Assembly (NCBI GenBank): GCA_016618085.1
Contig: JABLTG010000031.1
Span: 62,001-126,000 of the forward strand
DNA: 64,000 bases
Direction of reading: 5' to 3'
DNA from: Neovahlkampfia damariscottae
Lineage: Eukaryota > Heterolobosea > Selenaionea > Neovahlkampfiida > Neovahlkampfiidae
Under the pieces are notes generated by a model that saw only the letters and a program-made list of their open reading frames with translations, ran no database searches and was not told the origin of the DNA. The position numbers and the translations under genes are program-made. This document shows positions 44,201 through 55,454 of this stretch, in pieces. Numbering within the stretch: position 1 is the first letter of the stretch; each line of letters starts with the position of its first letter.

Positions 44201-47200
44201 TGTCATTGAATCATCTGTTGCTTCAAGAAGCCAATCAAGTTCATCTGAATCTAATTTAAATGCTGATTTCTTTTTAACAGCCAACACTTTTAAATGTTAA
44301 AAATTACTTTTATCTTACTTGTTAATTCTTCTTCTTCATCATAATTACGACTCTTTATTTTTCTTTTCACTCCATCAACTAATTTCTTTTTTTTCTTTTT
44401 TTCATCAACAGATAATTGTTGTTCATCTGCACCAAGTAACCAATCCAATTCAGATTCTTCCATTCTAAAACTTGATTTTTTTGTTACACCTAACAATTTC
44501 AAATCTTCATCATCATCATCTAAACCTCTTTCTTTGATTTTTCTTTTCATAACATCAACTAATTTCTTTTTTTTCTTTTTTTCTTCTTTTGATAAATTAT
44601 CATCATTTGCATCCAAAAGCCTAATTTGAGAATAAATGTTAAATATTTAAAATTTAAGATACCAATCTAATTCTTGAGCTTCCATAATAAAACTTGATCT
44701 TTTTGATGAACCTAATAATTGTAAATCATCATCATCATCATCAAGTCTACTTTTAATTTTTCTTCTCATTCCATCCACTAATTTTTTCTTTTTCTTTTTT
44801 TCATCAACAGATAATGAAGATTCATCTGCTTCTAAAAGCCTTTAAAGAAATGATTTAATTAAATTAAAATCAAACCAATCCAATTCAGAATCTTCCATTC
44901 TAAAACTTGATTTTCTTGTTACACCTAATAATGTAAGTTCATCATCATCATCATCAAATCCTCTTCCTTTAATTTTTCTTTTCATTCCATCAACTAATTT
45001 TTTCTTCTTTTTCTTTTCATTTTTTGTTAAAGATGAATCATCAGTCTCAAGAAGCCAATCTAATTCTTCAGCTTCCATTTTAAAACTTGATCTTGATTTA
45101 ACTCCCAACATTTCAAGTTCATCATCATCATCAATTTTTCTTCCTTTAACTTTTCTTTTCATTCCATCAACTAATTTTTTCTTTTTCTTTTTTTCTTCAA
45201 CTGTTAATTTACTTTCATCACTATCAAGAAGCCAATCTAACTCTTCAGTATCCATTTTAAAACTTGATCTTTTTGTTACACCTAACATGGCTAACTCATC
45301 ATCATCATCATCAAATCCTCTTCCTTTGATTTTTCTTTTCATTCCATCAATTAATCTTTTTTTCTTTTTTTTTTCTGGAACAGTTAAAGTTGATTCATCT
45401 GCATCTAATAACCAATCTAAAATATATTTTAATGAAAAAATAAACAAAACCAATTTCTTCTGTTTCCATTATAAAACTTGATCTTCTTTTTCCTTCAAGT
45501 AATTCAAGATCATCTGCATCATCTTCACCACCTCTTCTTTTTATTTTTTTTTTATTCATGTCAAGTAACTTCTTTTTCTTTTTTGTTTCACCATTTGCCA
45601 ACCAGTCCAATTGTTCAAAATCTTCTATAACATTTCCATTTGCGTCTTTTAATTTGAATGTTAGAAATCCTTCATCTTCTTTTAATGATTTTCTTCCCAT
45701 GTCAAGTAAACGAGGTTTTGAATTAACTTCTAAATCCTTTTCAAATGTTAAAGAACGATCAATATTAAATATATCAACAGAATAAGATCCTTTTCTTTCT
45801 GGCATAAAAATTGCAGAATAAGTTCCATCTTTTGTTTTGTTATTTTTGTTTTATTTTTACCATGATTATCAATTATTGATGCAACAACAGGTTGTGATCC
45901 ATATTTTATTATAACATTAAAGTTTTCTCCACCTGAAGTAATTTTATTATAATCTTTATCAACAAGTTGAATTGAAACAATTGTATCTGTAGCTATGAAT
46001 GGTTTTTCAGTTGATAATTCAGGTGCTTCAATACAAGCAAATGGTTTTGATTGAATTTTAACATAAAAACCTTCTTCTGAAATTAATTGTTCATTCATTG
46101 AAATAAATAAACGATATTTTCCAACTTGTTTTGGATTAAAAGTAATATCATAAACACCATTATTATTATCTTTTAAAATTGTTTGATGTGGTGATGGTGT
46201 ATTAATCTTACATGAAATTTTATCACCTCCAAAATTCAAATGATTTCCAAATTTATCAACAGCTTGTACATGAACAGTACAATCATGTCCAACAAAATTT
46301 AAACTATTTGGTTCAAGTGGATATCCATAAACTTCACATTGATCAGCAACTTTAAAATGAGTATTATTTTATAATTTTTTTCTCTTACCTAAAGATGGTT
46401 GAATATAAATATCAAATGGTTTATCAGCAATTGGTTTATCATTTAAATTTATAGTTAATTCATGATTACCAGGTTCATTAGGTGTATATTTTGCGAGATG
46501 TGAACCATCATCTGAAGGTGTTAATTTAACATCAACATTATTTCCTGTTGATGATTTTAAATCAACAAACCATTCATCATCACATTTTGGACAAGGTGTT
46601 CCATCAGGCTAAATTATAATTTTAGAAACTTGAATTCTTACAAGAATTGGTGTAATAGTAAAATGTGTTTCAATATCAACTTTTGGTTTACCATCAATAA
46701 CACCAGGACCTGATAATTTTGTTCTTCTTGGATCAGCCATTGGTAAACCTTTCTTGTTTCTAATGTCTTCTTTCATTTTTTTTAATTCATCAATTTCTAT
46801 TCCTTTATCAACTTTAAGACCAATATGAATCTTTCCAGAAACTGTTTTGTCATTTGAAGTTCTTTTTTTCAAAACCAACCACATTTCGATCCATTTTCCA
46901 TTTGCATTAAATAATTCAGGATGATCACGAAGGTAAACTTAAAAATTAATAAAAATTGATTCTTCAAACTTGTATGACATCCAAGAAATTCATGGTTTCC
47001 AACTTGTTGCCAGTTATAAATTTCAAAACGAATTGTTACATTTCTGTTTGTATTTTTGAAATTTTCTACGTCCATATCAACAAGTTCATTCCACTTTGGA
47101 CTTGTTGATTTTTTTATAACTTTTGTTTTTGTTCTTGGATGAATACCTCCCATTACAAAGACGCAAACATATGGATTTGATTTTCCAAATACATCAGTTC

Positions 47201-47399
47201 CACAAATATTCTTAGCTTGAATAACTTGACAAGAAACTTTCAAATCACTTTTGAATCGTCTTTAGTCTGTTTTTTTTTCTTACCCTTTTTTTCGTTCATA
47301 TTTTTCCAAGGTAATGTTATAAGACTTTTGTAGTTTTGAAGAATCTACAGACTTTTGATCTTTTTTAGGCTTTCTTGCAAAACTTTCAATTTTCTTCAT
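41246..47399 (-). CDS. Giant C2-filamin protein with ~19 tandem novel repeats
   Basis: About 1,900 residues from roughly 11 exons; I do not know a named homologue. From the N terminus (ATG 47399): a basic leader; a C2 domain (LKVSCQVIQAKNICGTDVFG, KSNPYVCVFV, FEIYNWQQVGNHEFLGCH); a linker; three filamin-type Ig repeats (for example VHVQAVDKFGNHLNF and GVYDITFNPKQVGKYRLFI). Then comes a long array of about 19 units of roughly 58 residues with the pattern ELDWLL[DE][SA]DE..LT..EKKKKKKLVD.MKRKIK.R..DDD.LELLGV.KRSSF. Two more filamin repeats close the protein (VGPHSIEVKLMGTPISNSPL; EEGEHIISIMNFGQHITGSP). C2 suggests membrane/Ca2+ recruitment and filamin repeats suggest cytoskeletal binding. The repeat alternates acidic and lysine-rich faces. 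Introns split only the N-terminal-proximal units. Confidence 0.8.
42240..45620 (-). repeat. Tandem coding repeat, ~58-residue units x ~19
   Basis: This is the array inside the giant filamin-like gene. I counted 19 occurrences of the DWLL-type anchor (variants IDWIL, LEFLV, FDWLL and, at the end, LIMIM and LLWLM), each followed by a Lys run and a (V/I)D.MK.K(I/L)K segment, then an acidic patch and (E/K)LLG(V/I). Units near the N-terminal end (44300-45450) are more alike than those near the C-terminal end, suggesting recent duplication there. The nucleotide pattern is also repetitive. Confidence 0.85.
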
Positions 47400-47492
47400 C
47401 TTTCTGAAAAGATTCGAACAGTAAGACTCGTCTTGGATTGACCAATGAAATTTTTCCAAAAAAATTTATTCACAAATTCAGAAAAAGGATTT

Positions 47493-48231
47493 TCAATTCA
47501 TCTTTTCCCAAATTTCTTCTTTTTTTATTGTATCTGTCAATGGTAGTGTCAATAGTCCTTCGACATCATGAAAATCAAAAGTCTTCGTTTGTTCATAACC
47601 AGATTTTTCCCAATTTTTTAATTGTTGTTTTTCTAAAGCATTTACAGTTAATTCTAACCCATTCTTTTCAGCATTTGAATAAACAGTTCGAAACCTTTCT
47701 TCAAGTTGATTCAAAGGTACTTTTAATTTGGCTCCTCTTTTTAATTCTTGATTTGAAGTTGATTCTGAAAATTATTAATGTTTTTTTTCTTACTTTTATC
47801 AGAAATGTAAACTTCTCTTAAGTCTTTTGGTGATTTAGTAAATAAAGCTCTGGCTTTTATAGAAGGAAAAGTATGAGGTGGATCATTTGGATATGGTATA
47901 ACATGATGGTCACTATCATCACCAGTTAAAATTGAACGAAATGGTTTTCTTTTTCCTCTAATTCGATATTGTTCTTGGTCTTGAAAAAATTAAATTTCCA
48001 AAATAAATATTTTTACCACCTGATGATTTAATAGTGTATTGAATTACTTGGAGGCGTAAAATAATGTGGTTTTTCACCAAAATATGGAGAAGGTTTAATT
48101 CTTCTTTTTACTTCTTCTATGGTTTCATAAATCAAATAAGGAAGTGGTTTTTTCAATTCTGTCAACTTTTTATTATTTAACCTTATACCAAACAGAATTG
48201 AAATTATCAGCAGAACACTACTCAACAACAT
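47493..48231 (-). CDS. Unknown membrane-anchored or secreted protein
   Basis: I do not recognise this. ATG 48231 begins an N-terminal hydrophobic helix (LLSSVLLIISILFGIRL) that could be a signal peptide or anchor. After a short basic/proline-rich segment (IKPSPYFGEKPHYFTPPS), an intron (about 47981-48040) leads to QYRIRGKRKPFRSILTGDDS and IPYPNDPPHTFPSIKARALF. A second intron (about 47770-47795) leads to a helical, Glu/Lys-rich C terminus (LEERFRTVYSNAEKNGLELT). The basic, Pro-rich middle following a single helix could suit a mitochondrial inner-membrane protein. About 220 residues. ATTGG is at 48260-48264. Confidence 0.5.
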
Positions 48232-48295
48232 TTCATTTGAAACAATAGAATAGTTTTTGATTGGTGGAAAAAAAAAAAATGAAAAGAAATTTTAA

Positions 48296-51200
48296 TTAAT
48301 ATTGAAAAGCATATCTTGATGTTGTTTGTCTCAATAATAAGGTATCTTGATCCCAATTATTTAATATCACATTATTAATATAGTCTTCATAATGAAATTG
48401 ATCCAAAAATAATGGTTTTCCTCTTTTCAAATTGTGATCAAATTCACCATGATAATCTTTATAAGGTGAATTTAAAATAGTTGTTCTTCCATCTCTAAGT
48501 AAAATTAATTGACTTGTTGAAACATTTAAAAATAGTTGATGACCAGTCAAAATCATATGAGATGAACATTTACCTGGTAAATAGGTTTTTGTTTCACATT
48601 TACAATTTCCAATCCTTTTTTTTTGAAATGAATTATTATTAATAATACATACTGTAATGTTTTACCACAAATTAAACAAATGGTTGTGTGATCAATTTTT
48701 TTTGAACAAGTTGAACATTTTGTAAAATGATATTTCAAAAATAAATCTTGATACTACAAATATGTATTTTAAAAATTGAAATATTTTCTTACATTATATG
48801 GTAAATAAACGAAATGAAATGGTTTAGGTATTGAATATTTTGGTATAATTTCATTAATTGACCATAAATTAATTTTTGATGATGATTTTAATTGATCAAT
48901 CCATGAAATTGAATATTTTGATTCAATTGAATCTATATTATTTAAATTTGAATAAATTGAATCAAAAGATTGAAATTTTAAAAATTTTGATAAATCATCA
49001 AATGAATTTTGAATTAAACCATCAAGAGATAAATTAAAACATAATGATTTGAATAATACCATTCTTCTTAAAAAAGTTAAACTTAAATCTTTGATTAATT
49101 GAATTTCATCATCAATTTGAATATATTTTGGAAGTTTAAAATGAGAAAAATAATCATCATCATAAATTGATAAAATGGATGATTCAATATCATTCAATTT
49201 TATTTGATTTGATTTTTGATATCTAAATTTGATTACAAAAATGGATTGTATAATTTGAGCTAGATAAAAAATATCAGATATTTTTTGAAAATCTTCAAAT
49301 AATTCAGGTTTTAAAATTAATAATCTAACAAAAGTTGAAAATAAATCAGTTGATAAAAATGGAAAATATCCAGTTTTTAAATCAAATGAAAGACTATCAG
49401 TATTTCCTAAAATACAATTTAATAAAGTTATAGTTTGTTCATATTTCTTTTTTTGAAATTTAAAATTCAAAATATGATTAATTCCTTTCATTAAATTCTT
49501 TAATTCAATATCATTGGGTAATTCATATAAATTGATATTTCTCATTAAAATTTCTTGTGATGAAATATTAAAAATGAAAGATGTATAAAGAATTGAAGGA
49601 TCAGTTGGATCTTCAATTTTTTGAAAATCTTCAGAAACATAAATCATTCTTTGTAATAATTGTATTATTGAGGCTTCTAATGAAAATTCTTCAATTTTTG
49701 ATTCTTTAATTTCTTTCATTTTTTGTTTTTTTAAAATATTTGATAAACAAGATAAATAATCATCTTGTATTTTTCTCTTTTTTTTTTCTTTTTCTTCATC
49801 TTTTGTTTTACAATATTTTAAGAAAATATCTTCAATTTTAGAATCTTCTAAAATTGGAAATACAACATTAGCTAATCTTCCACAAACCTAAAAAGTAAGA
49901 TTAATTTCAATTTACAGGACATAATATTTCTAAATGTTCTAAAAATAAACACCAATCTCCTTTAAATGAATTCTTTTGTAATAAACTCATATAATAATTA
50001 TGAAAACAATCAAAATGACAAATATGTCGACATGAATTTAATTGAATTCCATGAGTTTTATTAACATTTGAAAATAATTCTTTAAATTCACCAATATCAA
50101 CTGGAATACCATTATTATCATCTTTTTGTTTTTTCCAAGGAATATCTTCATTCTTTACATTCTTTAAATCATTATAATTGTATGATCCTTCTTTTGATTC
50201 AATATAATTCAAATTAGCTGTTGAAGAAACACTTTCACTTTTTGAAACATGTGAAACAAAACCAAAATGTGAATTTCCTGAAGGTGATGTTGTTGAATGA
50301 CAAAAAACACAATTATTTTCATTTTCATCATCCAATCCTTCTTCTTCTTCATCTGATAAGAACATTGATTCATCAATTTCATTCATTTGACTTAAAAATG
50401 AATTTTCAATTTTCTTTTGTTTTTCTTTTGCTTCTCTTAATCTTTTTTCACGCTCATTTTCTTTTTTTATTTCTTCTTCTTTCACTTGTTCATTTTCATG
50501 TTTTCCAATCATATCAATGATTAATTCAATGAATACTTTTTGTTCATTCAAAGTATCATCTTTTTTTTTAATATCTAAAAGTAAAGATAGAATTGAATGA
50601 TTAGAAATGATTTTTATGTTAAAATTCTTTTTTAATGAATTTTTGAATGGAAATTTAATATTTCTAAATGATTTAATTTCACTTTCTTTCATTGATTCAA
50701 ATTTAACTTCTTCATCCATTATATCTTGTTGTTGTTCTGTATTTAAAATATAAATGATTGAATGAAGTGTTGAATTTAATAATTTTGATGTCATTTTATT
50801 ATTCAAACTTCTAAAAAGAATAATAAAAATTAAACTATAAAAAGTATTGCATGATAATATTTTTTTTAAATTTTTCAATGATTTAAATGGTTCATTTGGA
50901 TATTTCAATTTAATTTCTTCATTTCTGAATACTTTTTTAAAATTAATTTCAACTTCTTGTAAATCTCTTGGTAAATAATTTGAATAATAAAGATTCAATT
51001 CTTTCCAATTTTCTTTTTTTGTTGTGTATTCAGAATTTGAATTTTTTGATACTTTTTGTACTTTTGAAGAAATAGAATCAATCATATCTTCAATATCAAT
51101 TGAATCTTTAAATATTTTTGGAACTACTTTTTGTAATTGAGAATGAGTTGAATTCTTTAAAAATAATTCATGTAAAATATAATCTTTTGAATTCTCTTCA

Positions 51201-53302
51201 TTTGAATTTCCACAATATATTCTATCATTATATAACATTAAAACGAAAGAAATTAAATCTTCTTCTAAAGAATAAGTCAAATCAATTTCATTGGACTTTT
51301 CTGGATCCAATAAAAATAATTCATCTTTGAATCTAAATCTTTCAACTAATATTTCATAAAAATCATTCAAATTTGAAAAACAAGTTAAAATTTGAATCAA
51401 AAATATATCTAAATTATATCCTGAAATTGGATATAAAGATGTATAATTAATCAATTGTTCAACTATTTGACAATTATTTCGTGGCCATAAACGACGATGA
51501 ATATGATACTTTAAAACTTGTAATCTCAATGGATATTCTAATAACTCAATCAAATTTAAATTTGAATTTGATAATATTTTTTTTAATTCTATTTCATTAA
51601 TTCCGTTATTTTTAACCAATGAAAATAAATTTAAAGATAAAAATCTATGAATTGGAATGCGAAATGTAAATGTATCTTTTAAATGATCAAACTTAATAAT
51701 TGATGTATTATATTCTTCTCTTTTGAAATTTTGTTTTTTAAAAAATACTGATAAAAACGAAAAAATTTCTTTTAAAGCTTTTAAACAAGTCAAAAGATCT
51801 GAAGTAGAATCAATTAAACTTGAAGTAACTCTAAATATTGAAGTATTTTCAAAATGAAATGGTGATACCCAATCATTTGAATCTGAATCCATAGTCTTTG
51901 ATATTTCTAAACTCTCTTGTAAATATGACTCTAATTTTAGAAATTCAACCAAAAATAAATTTGATTGAAATAACTTTTCAGCAATTGATTTATGAGAACA
52001 AATATAAGATATATCATACATAAATATGGTCAAAGGATCATAAAATGATGAACCAGTTACTTTAAAAATTAACCTTCCTTTTTCGTTCTTGATTGTATAA
52101 CCTTCTCTGATACTATCAATAATATCAACTAATGTTTCAGTCAATTTATAATTTTCGAATAGTTTCTTTGTTATTGAAGGAACTGTAAAAATTTGAATAG
52201 ACAATGAAGTTATAGTTCTTTTTCCACCTTCAAATTGCGATTTTATAAATTTTGGATAAAACTTCAAAAATAAAATAGAAAAATATTCTTTGAACATTGA
52301 ATCAGGTATTAAAGATGTATAAAAGTCTACCAAAGAATTTCCGACATCATTTGATAAACTGCAATGTTTTGACATTAATAAATCTAAACAAGTATTGACT
52401 TCTGATTCTAAATATGTTTTCAATGATTTAGTTATAATTCTTTTTATAGCTCGACTTGGTGAACTGGCTCTTTCAAGTGATTTTAATAAAAATATTATAT
52501 CTGTTTTATTTCCATCTTTCAAAATTAATTTTGTTGATATTGTGACCAATGCATCAAAAATACCTGTAGCTACTTCAATCAAAGTGTCATCAAGGTACTG
52601 TAAAGGATTTGATGTTTCTGAATCTAACAAAGTTTAAACTTCAAAGAGAATTACTTTGATTATGATTTTTACAAAAACCTGCTTTTGACCATGCCTCTGA
52701 AATTGATATTTAATATATTTTTAATTTACCTTCATCACCACAATCACACCTAAAAAAAAATTATATAATTTTTTTCACCACTTACATCTTTAAAATTGGT
52801 TAAAATAAATCAAATAAAACTCCTGTTGAATTTTTAATCATGGCAAAATCATGTCCTTCGTGATTTCCATTGACAAAACATTCATAACAAATTGCACAAG
52901 TCGGATCAACTTGGCAAGTTTTACATTTAAAAGCTATTTCACCAAAACTGAAATATTAATATTATTATTATTCAAAATGAATTAAATTACTCTAAAGAAT
53001 TTTTAAAATCAAAATTAATGGAAATACCCCAAGTTTTTCCGCAAGCACCATCTCATTTCAAGTTTTAGTCACTATTTTTGAGTACCATTTTTTTGTAGTT
53101 GTTCTAAAACTTTCTTTGGATTATCAGTTCCTGTTAATAGTGTTGAAATCCAGTGGATATTCTCTTCCACGTTCTCTTCCATGATGTAGAATACAAAGTA
53201 CTTGATTAGTGATGGTTGAGTCCACAATATTTTAGTAATAGATTCTTTTGATAGGTTTTGTGATTTTAAAAGTTCAAAAAATGAAGTCAATTGTGGATCC
53301 AT
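48296..53302 (-). CDS. UBR1/2/3-type E3 ubiquitin ligase (N-recognin)
   Basis: About 1,600-residue RING E3. The N terminus (ATG 53302) is helical; exon 2 begins with the UBR box: NDGACGKTWGISINF, then FKCKTCQVDPTCAICYECF and NGNHEGHDFAM, ending CDCGD-EAWSKAGFCKNH. Long helical blocks follow, including EYPLRLQVLKYHIHRRLWPR, the conserved UBR stretch. A RING (CVFCHS ... SCRHICHFDCFHNYY ... LEILCPV) lies near residue 1,150. The C-terminal cap includes CSTCSKKIDHTTICLICGK and ends with HYEDYINNVILNNW. The UBR box binds basic N-degrons. I saw no ClpS-like type-2 site, so UBR3-like or a reduced UBR1 is possible. Introns are near 52640-53090 (several), 49880-49910, 48735-48775 and 48555-48660. Confidence 0.85.
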
Positions 53303-53470
53303 TAGTTTTGAAGTAGTTTTTTATTGACCAATAAAAATGTTAAAAGAAAAAGAAAAAATCAAAATAATAAACAAATTCAAAATTATCCCAAGCTTCGAAT
53401 TTTAAGCATTCAAGAATGAGTGGTGCGAAAAAAACTCCGTTTTTGGAATTTTTTTCAACGAATTTTTTTT

Positions 53471-53491
53471 ATTGGTCATTTTTTGTCCAAT
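53471..53491. promoter_or_regulatory. Paired ATTGG and CCAAT elements
   Basis: ATTGGTCA at 53471-53478 and GTCCAAT at 53485-53491 form an imperfect inverted pair about 30-50 bp before ATG 53519, one of the most conserved-looking promoters here. The following gene has more C-ending codons than its neighbours, so strong expression is plausible. Confidence 0.5.
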
Positions 53492-53518
53492 CACGAGTAA
53501 TTTTCTTCTTTTATAAAA

Positions 53519-54340
53519 ATGTTTGGTAAAAAAGTTGAAGAAGAATACGTACCTGTATTCCAAGACAATTCTGTTTTTTACAACACTGGAGAACCTGATG
53601 GTTTAAAAGACTACTATAAAACTTGGTCAGAAAAACAAAACAAAGCATTTGAAACAATCAACAAAATACACTTATCAAAAACTGAAGAACAAATGAAAGA
53701 ACAAAGTGGAGAATTCTTAGCTAAAATTGCTGTGAGACACACAAAAGGTTCAGATAGTGAAAAACAATTAATTGATGAAAACATGCAAGTTTGGTCTTCA
53801 CAATCCAAAGGTGAACATTATATTAAATTTGTAGAATCACCTGAATACTATCAAGCTATTAAAGGTAGTGAAATGGATATCGCACAACTTGGTGTTGATG
53901 CACTTGCTATTCCAAATGACGTTTTAGAACAATGGTCAAAAACTGGTCGTGTTGTTACAGTTAGCACAAAACCACTTGCAGAAGGTGTTCCAGATTCATC
54001 ACTTGAACTTGCAAAACGTTATTTCGGTGATAAAATTGGTAGAAACGTCTTTTATGTTGATTACCTTGCAAGAAGAAATGGAGACATGATCACAAGAACA
54101 AATCAAGGTGAAAACTTCATGGTTAAAGTTTGGCTTCTTCTTGGTGTTGGTTCACTTATATTCAAATGGATTTATATCAGAGAAAGAGAAAATATGAGAC
54201 AAAGAACTAAACTTGCTTATCGTCTTTCAGATCCATCAATCCGAACTGAAAATGGTCTTGCATTTGAAGAAAGACATAAAGAATGGTTAATGACTTATCA
54301 TGAAGAAGATGATGAAGAAGATGACGAAGATGAAGAATAA
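53519..54340 (+). CDS. Unknown single-pass membrane protein, codon use suggests high expression
   Basis: I do not recognise this 273-residue, single-exon gene. It begins MFGKKVEEEYVPVFQDNSVF, continues as a soluble helical region, and has one hydrophobic helix at about residues 201-220 (VKVWLLLGVGSLIFKWIYIR), then a basic stretch and a very acidic C terminus (EEDDEEDDEDEE). Third positions include many more C (CTT/GTT plus AAC, TTC, GTC and CAC) than in surrounding genes, which suggests selection for translation. Topology (soluble N, one helix, charged C) would suit a mitochondrial inner-membrane or ER subunit, but no known subunit was matched. It could be a lineage-specific component of a respiratory complex; that is a guess. 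Confidence 0.65.
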   Translation: MFGKKVEEEYVPVFQDNSVFYNTGEPDGLKDYYKTWSEKQNKAFETINKIHLSKTEEQMKEQSGEFLAKIAVRHTKGSDSEKQLIDENMQVWSSQSKGEHYIKFVESPEYYQAIKGSEMDIAQLGVDALAIPNDVLEQWSKTGRVVTVSTKPLAEGVPDSSLELAKRYFGDKIGRNVFYVDYLARRNGDMITRTNQGENFMVKVWLLLGVGSLIFKWIYIRERENMRQRTKLAYRLSDPSIRTENGLAFEERHKEWLMTYHEEDDEEDDEDEE

Positions 54341-54364
54341 ATTTTAATTTTTTAAGGATAAAAA

Positions 54365-55307
54365 TTAAATATCAAATCGATGAGTTACACCAGTTTCATC
54401 TTCTTCCGTAATTTTTAAAGGACTTTCTTTCCATAAATAATTCTTTAAATATAATTTCAAAATTCCAAAAATTAATAATTTTATACCCATAAAAGTTTTG
54501 ATGATAAAATAACTAAAAATTATGGCACTTGAATTAAGTAAATGAACAATTATAACAATGTAAGTAGGTGTTAACTTTGGATTCAAAATATCATACACCC
54601 AAATTCCACTCATTGAATGATAAACAAAAAGAAAAGCAATATAACCAAATCCATACATCAAAATGAACAAGAAATCACCCCATATCAAAGGAAATGCATC
54701 TGAATGATGAATTTTTAAAATAAAAATATCGTACCAAATAGAATATCAACAATTAATAGTAAAGCAGAAATGCCATGTGCACTAAAATTGTGATAATCCA
54801 AGATGGATTTTCCTGGTTTATAAATTGCAAACCTTTGAATAGTTTAATAGATTTCAAATTACCAGTCTGTTTGAAAAAAATTAAATTGTATTTAAATTTA
54901 CAACCAGGTGGAATGACCAAATTCACTGAAAATAACCAAATATAAATATAATTTTGTATCAATTTTGGGTAGTTTATATCTTGATTGCTATTCCAAAATA
55001 ATGTTAAAATGATAATTGAAAATTTACAAAACAAAAAATAGACAAGAGAAAACTCCGAGTATGAAATAAATGTGAGTTACGGTGAAAGTTTGATTTGTCA
55101 AAAATGTTAAAAATGTTTTGAATTTCTCTGGTCTTGAGATGAAGTATTCAATATAAAGTGTGGACATCCATACAGAAACAATAATACGATAAATCATTTG
55201 AACATATGTCATTATTCTTATTTCTTTTAATCCATATTTATAAGCTATTTTCAATTTGTCTAAAGTGTCAAAAACTTGTGCAGTCACTAACCATGAAAAT
55301 CAATCAT
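54365..55307 (-). CDS. Multi-pass membrane protein, possibly AIG1/FAR-17a-like
   Basis: About 280 residues with around six hydrophobic helices. The start is ATG 55307: MIDFH, then a 32-nt intron (ending near 55262), then KLKIAYKYGLKEIRIMTYVQ. Later exons give YRIIVSVWMSTLYIEYFI, NLVIPPGCKFKYNLIFFK, ILVHMAFLLYYH (His at a helix end) and, near the C terminus, IWGDFLFILMYGFGYIAFLF followed by GIWVYDILNP. A His in the middle plus a final GxWxY motif loosely resembles the AIG1/FAR-17a hydrolase family, but the catalytic Thr/His pair was not verified. Confident as a membrane protein, uncertain as to family. Introns are near 54700-54737, 54865-54905 and 55000-55030. Confidence 0.55.
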
Positions 55308-55454
55308 TTTGGAAAGACAGGAAATGATTGGTCAATCACAATTGAATCTTATCAGATCTTTTTGAATAATTGTTGTTCAATTTGGAAACTTGATTATAAA
55401 TAACTTTGTCGTTAAATTTGGTACTTTTTCATTGGCCGAACATTAATTGACGTC

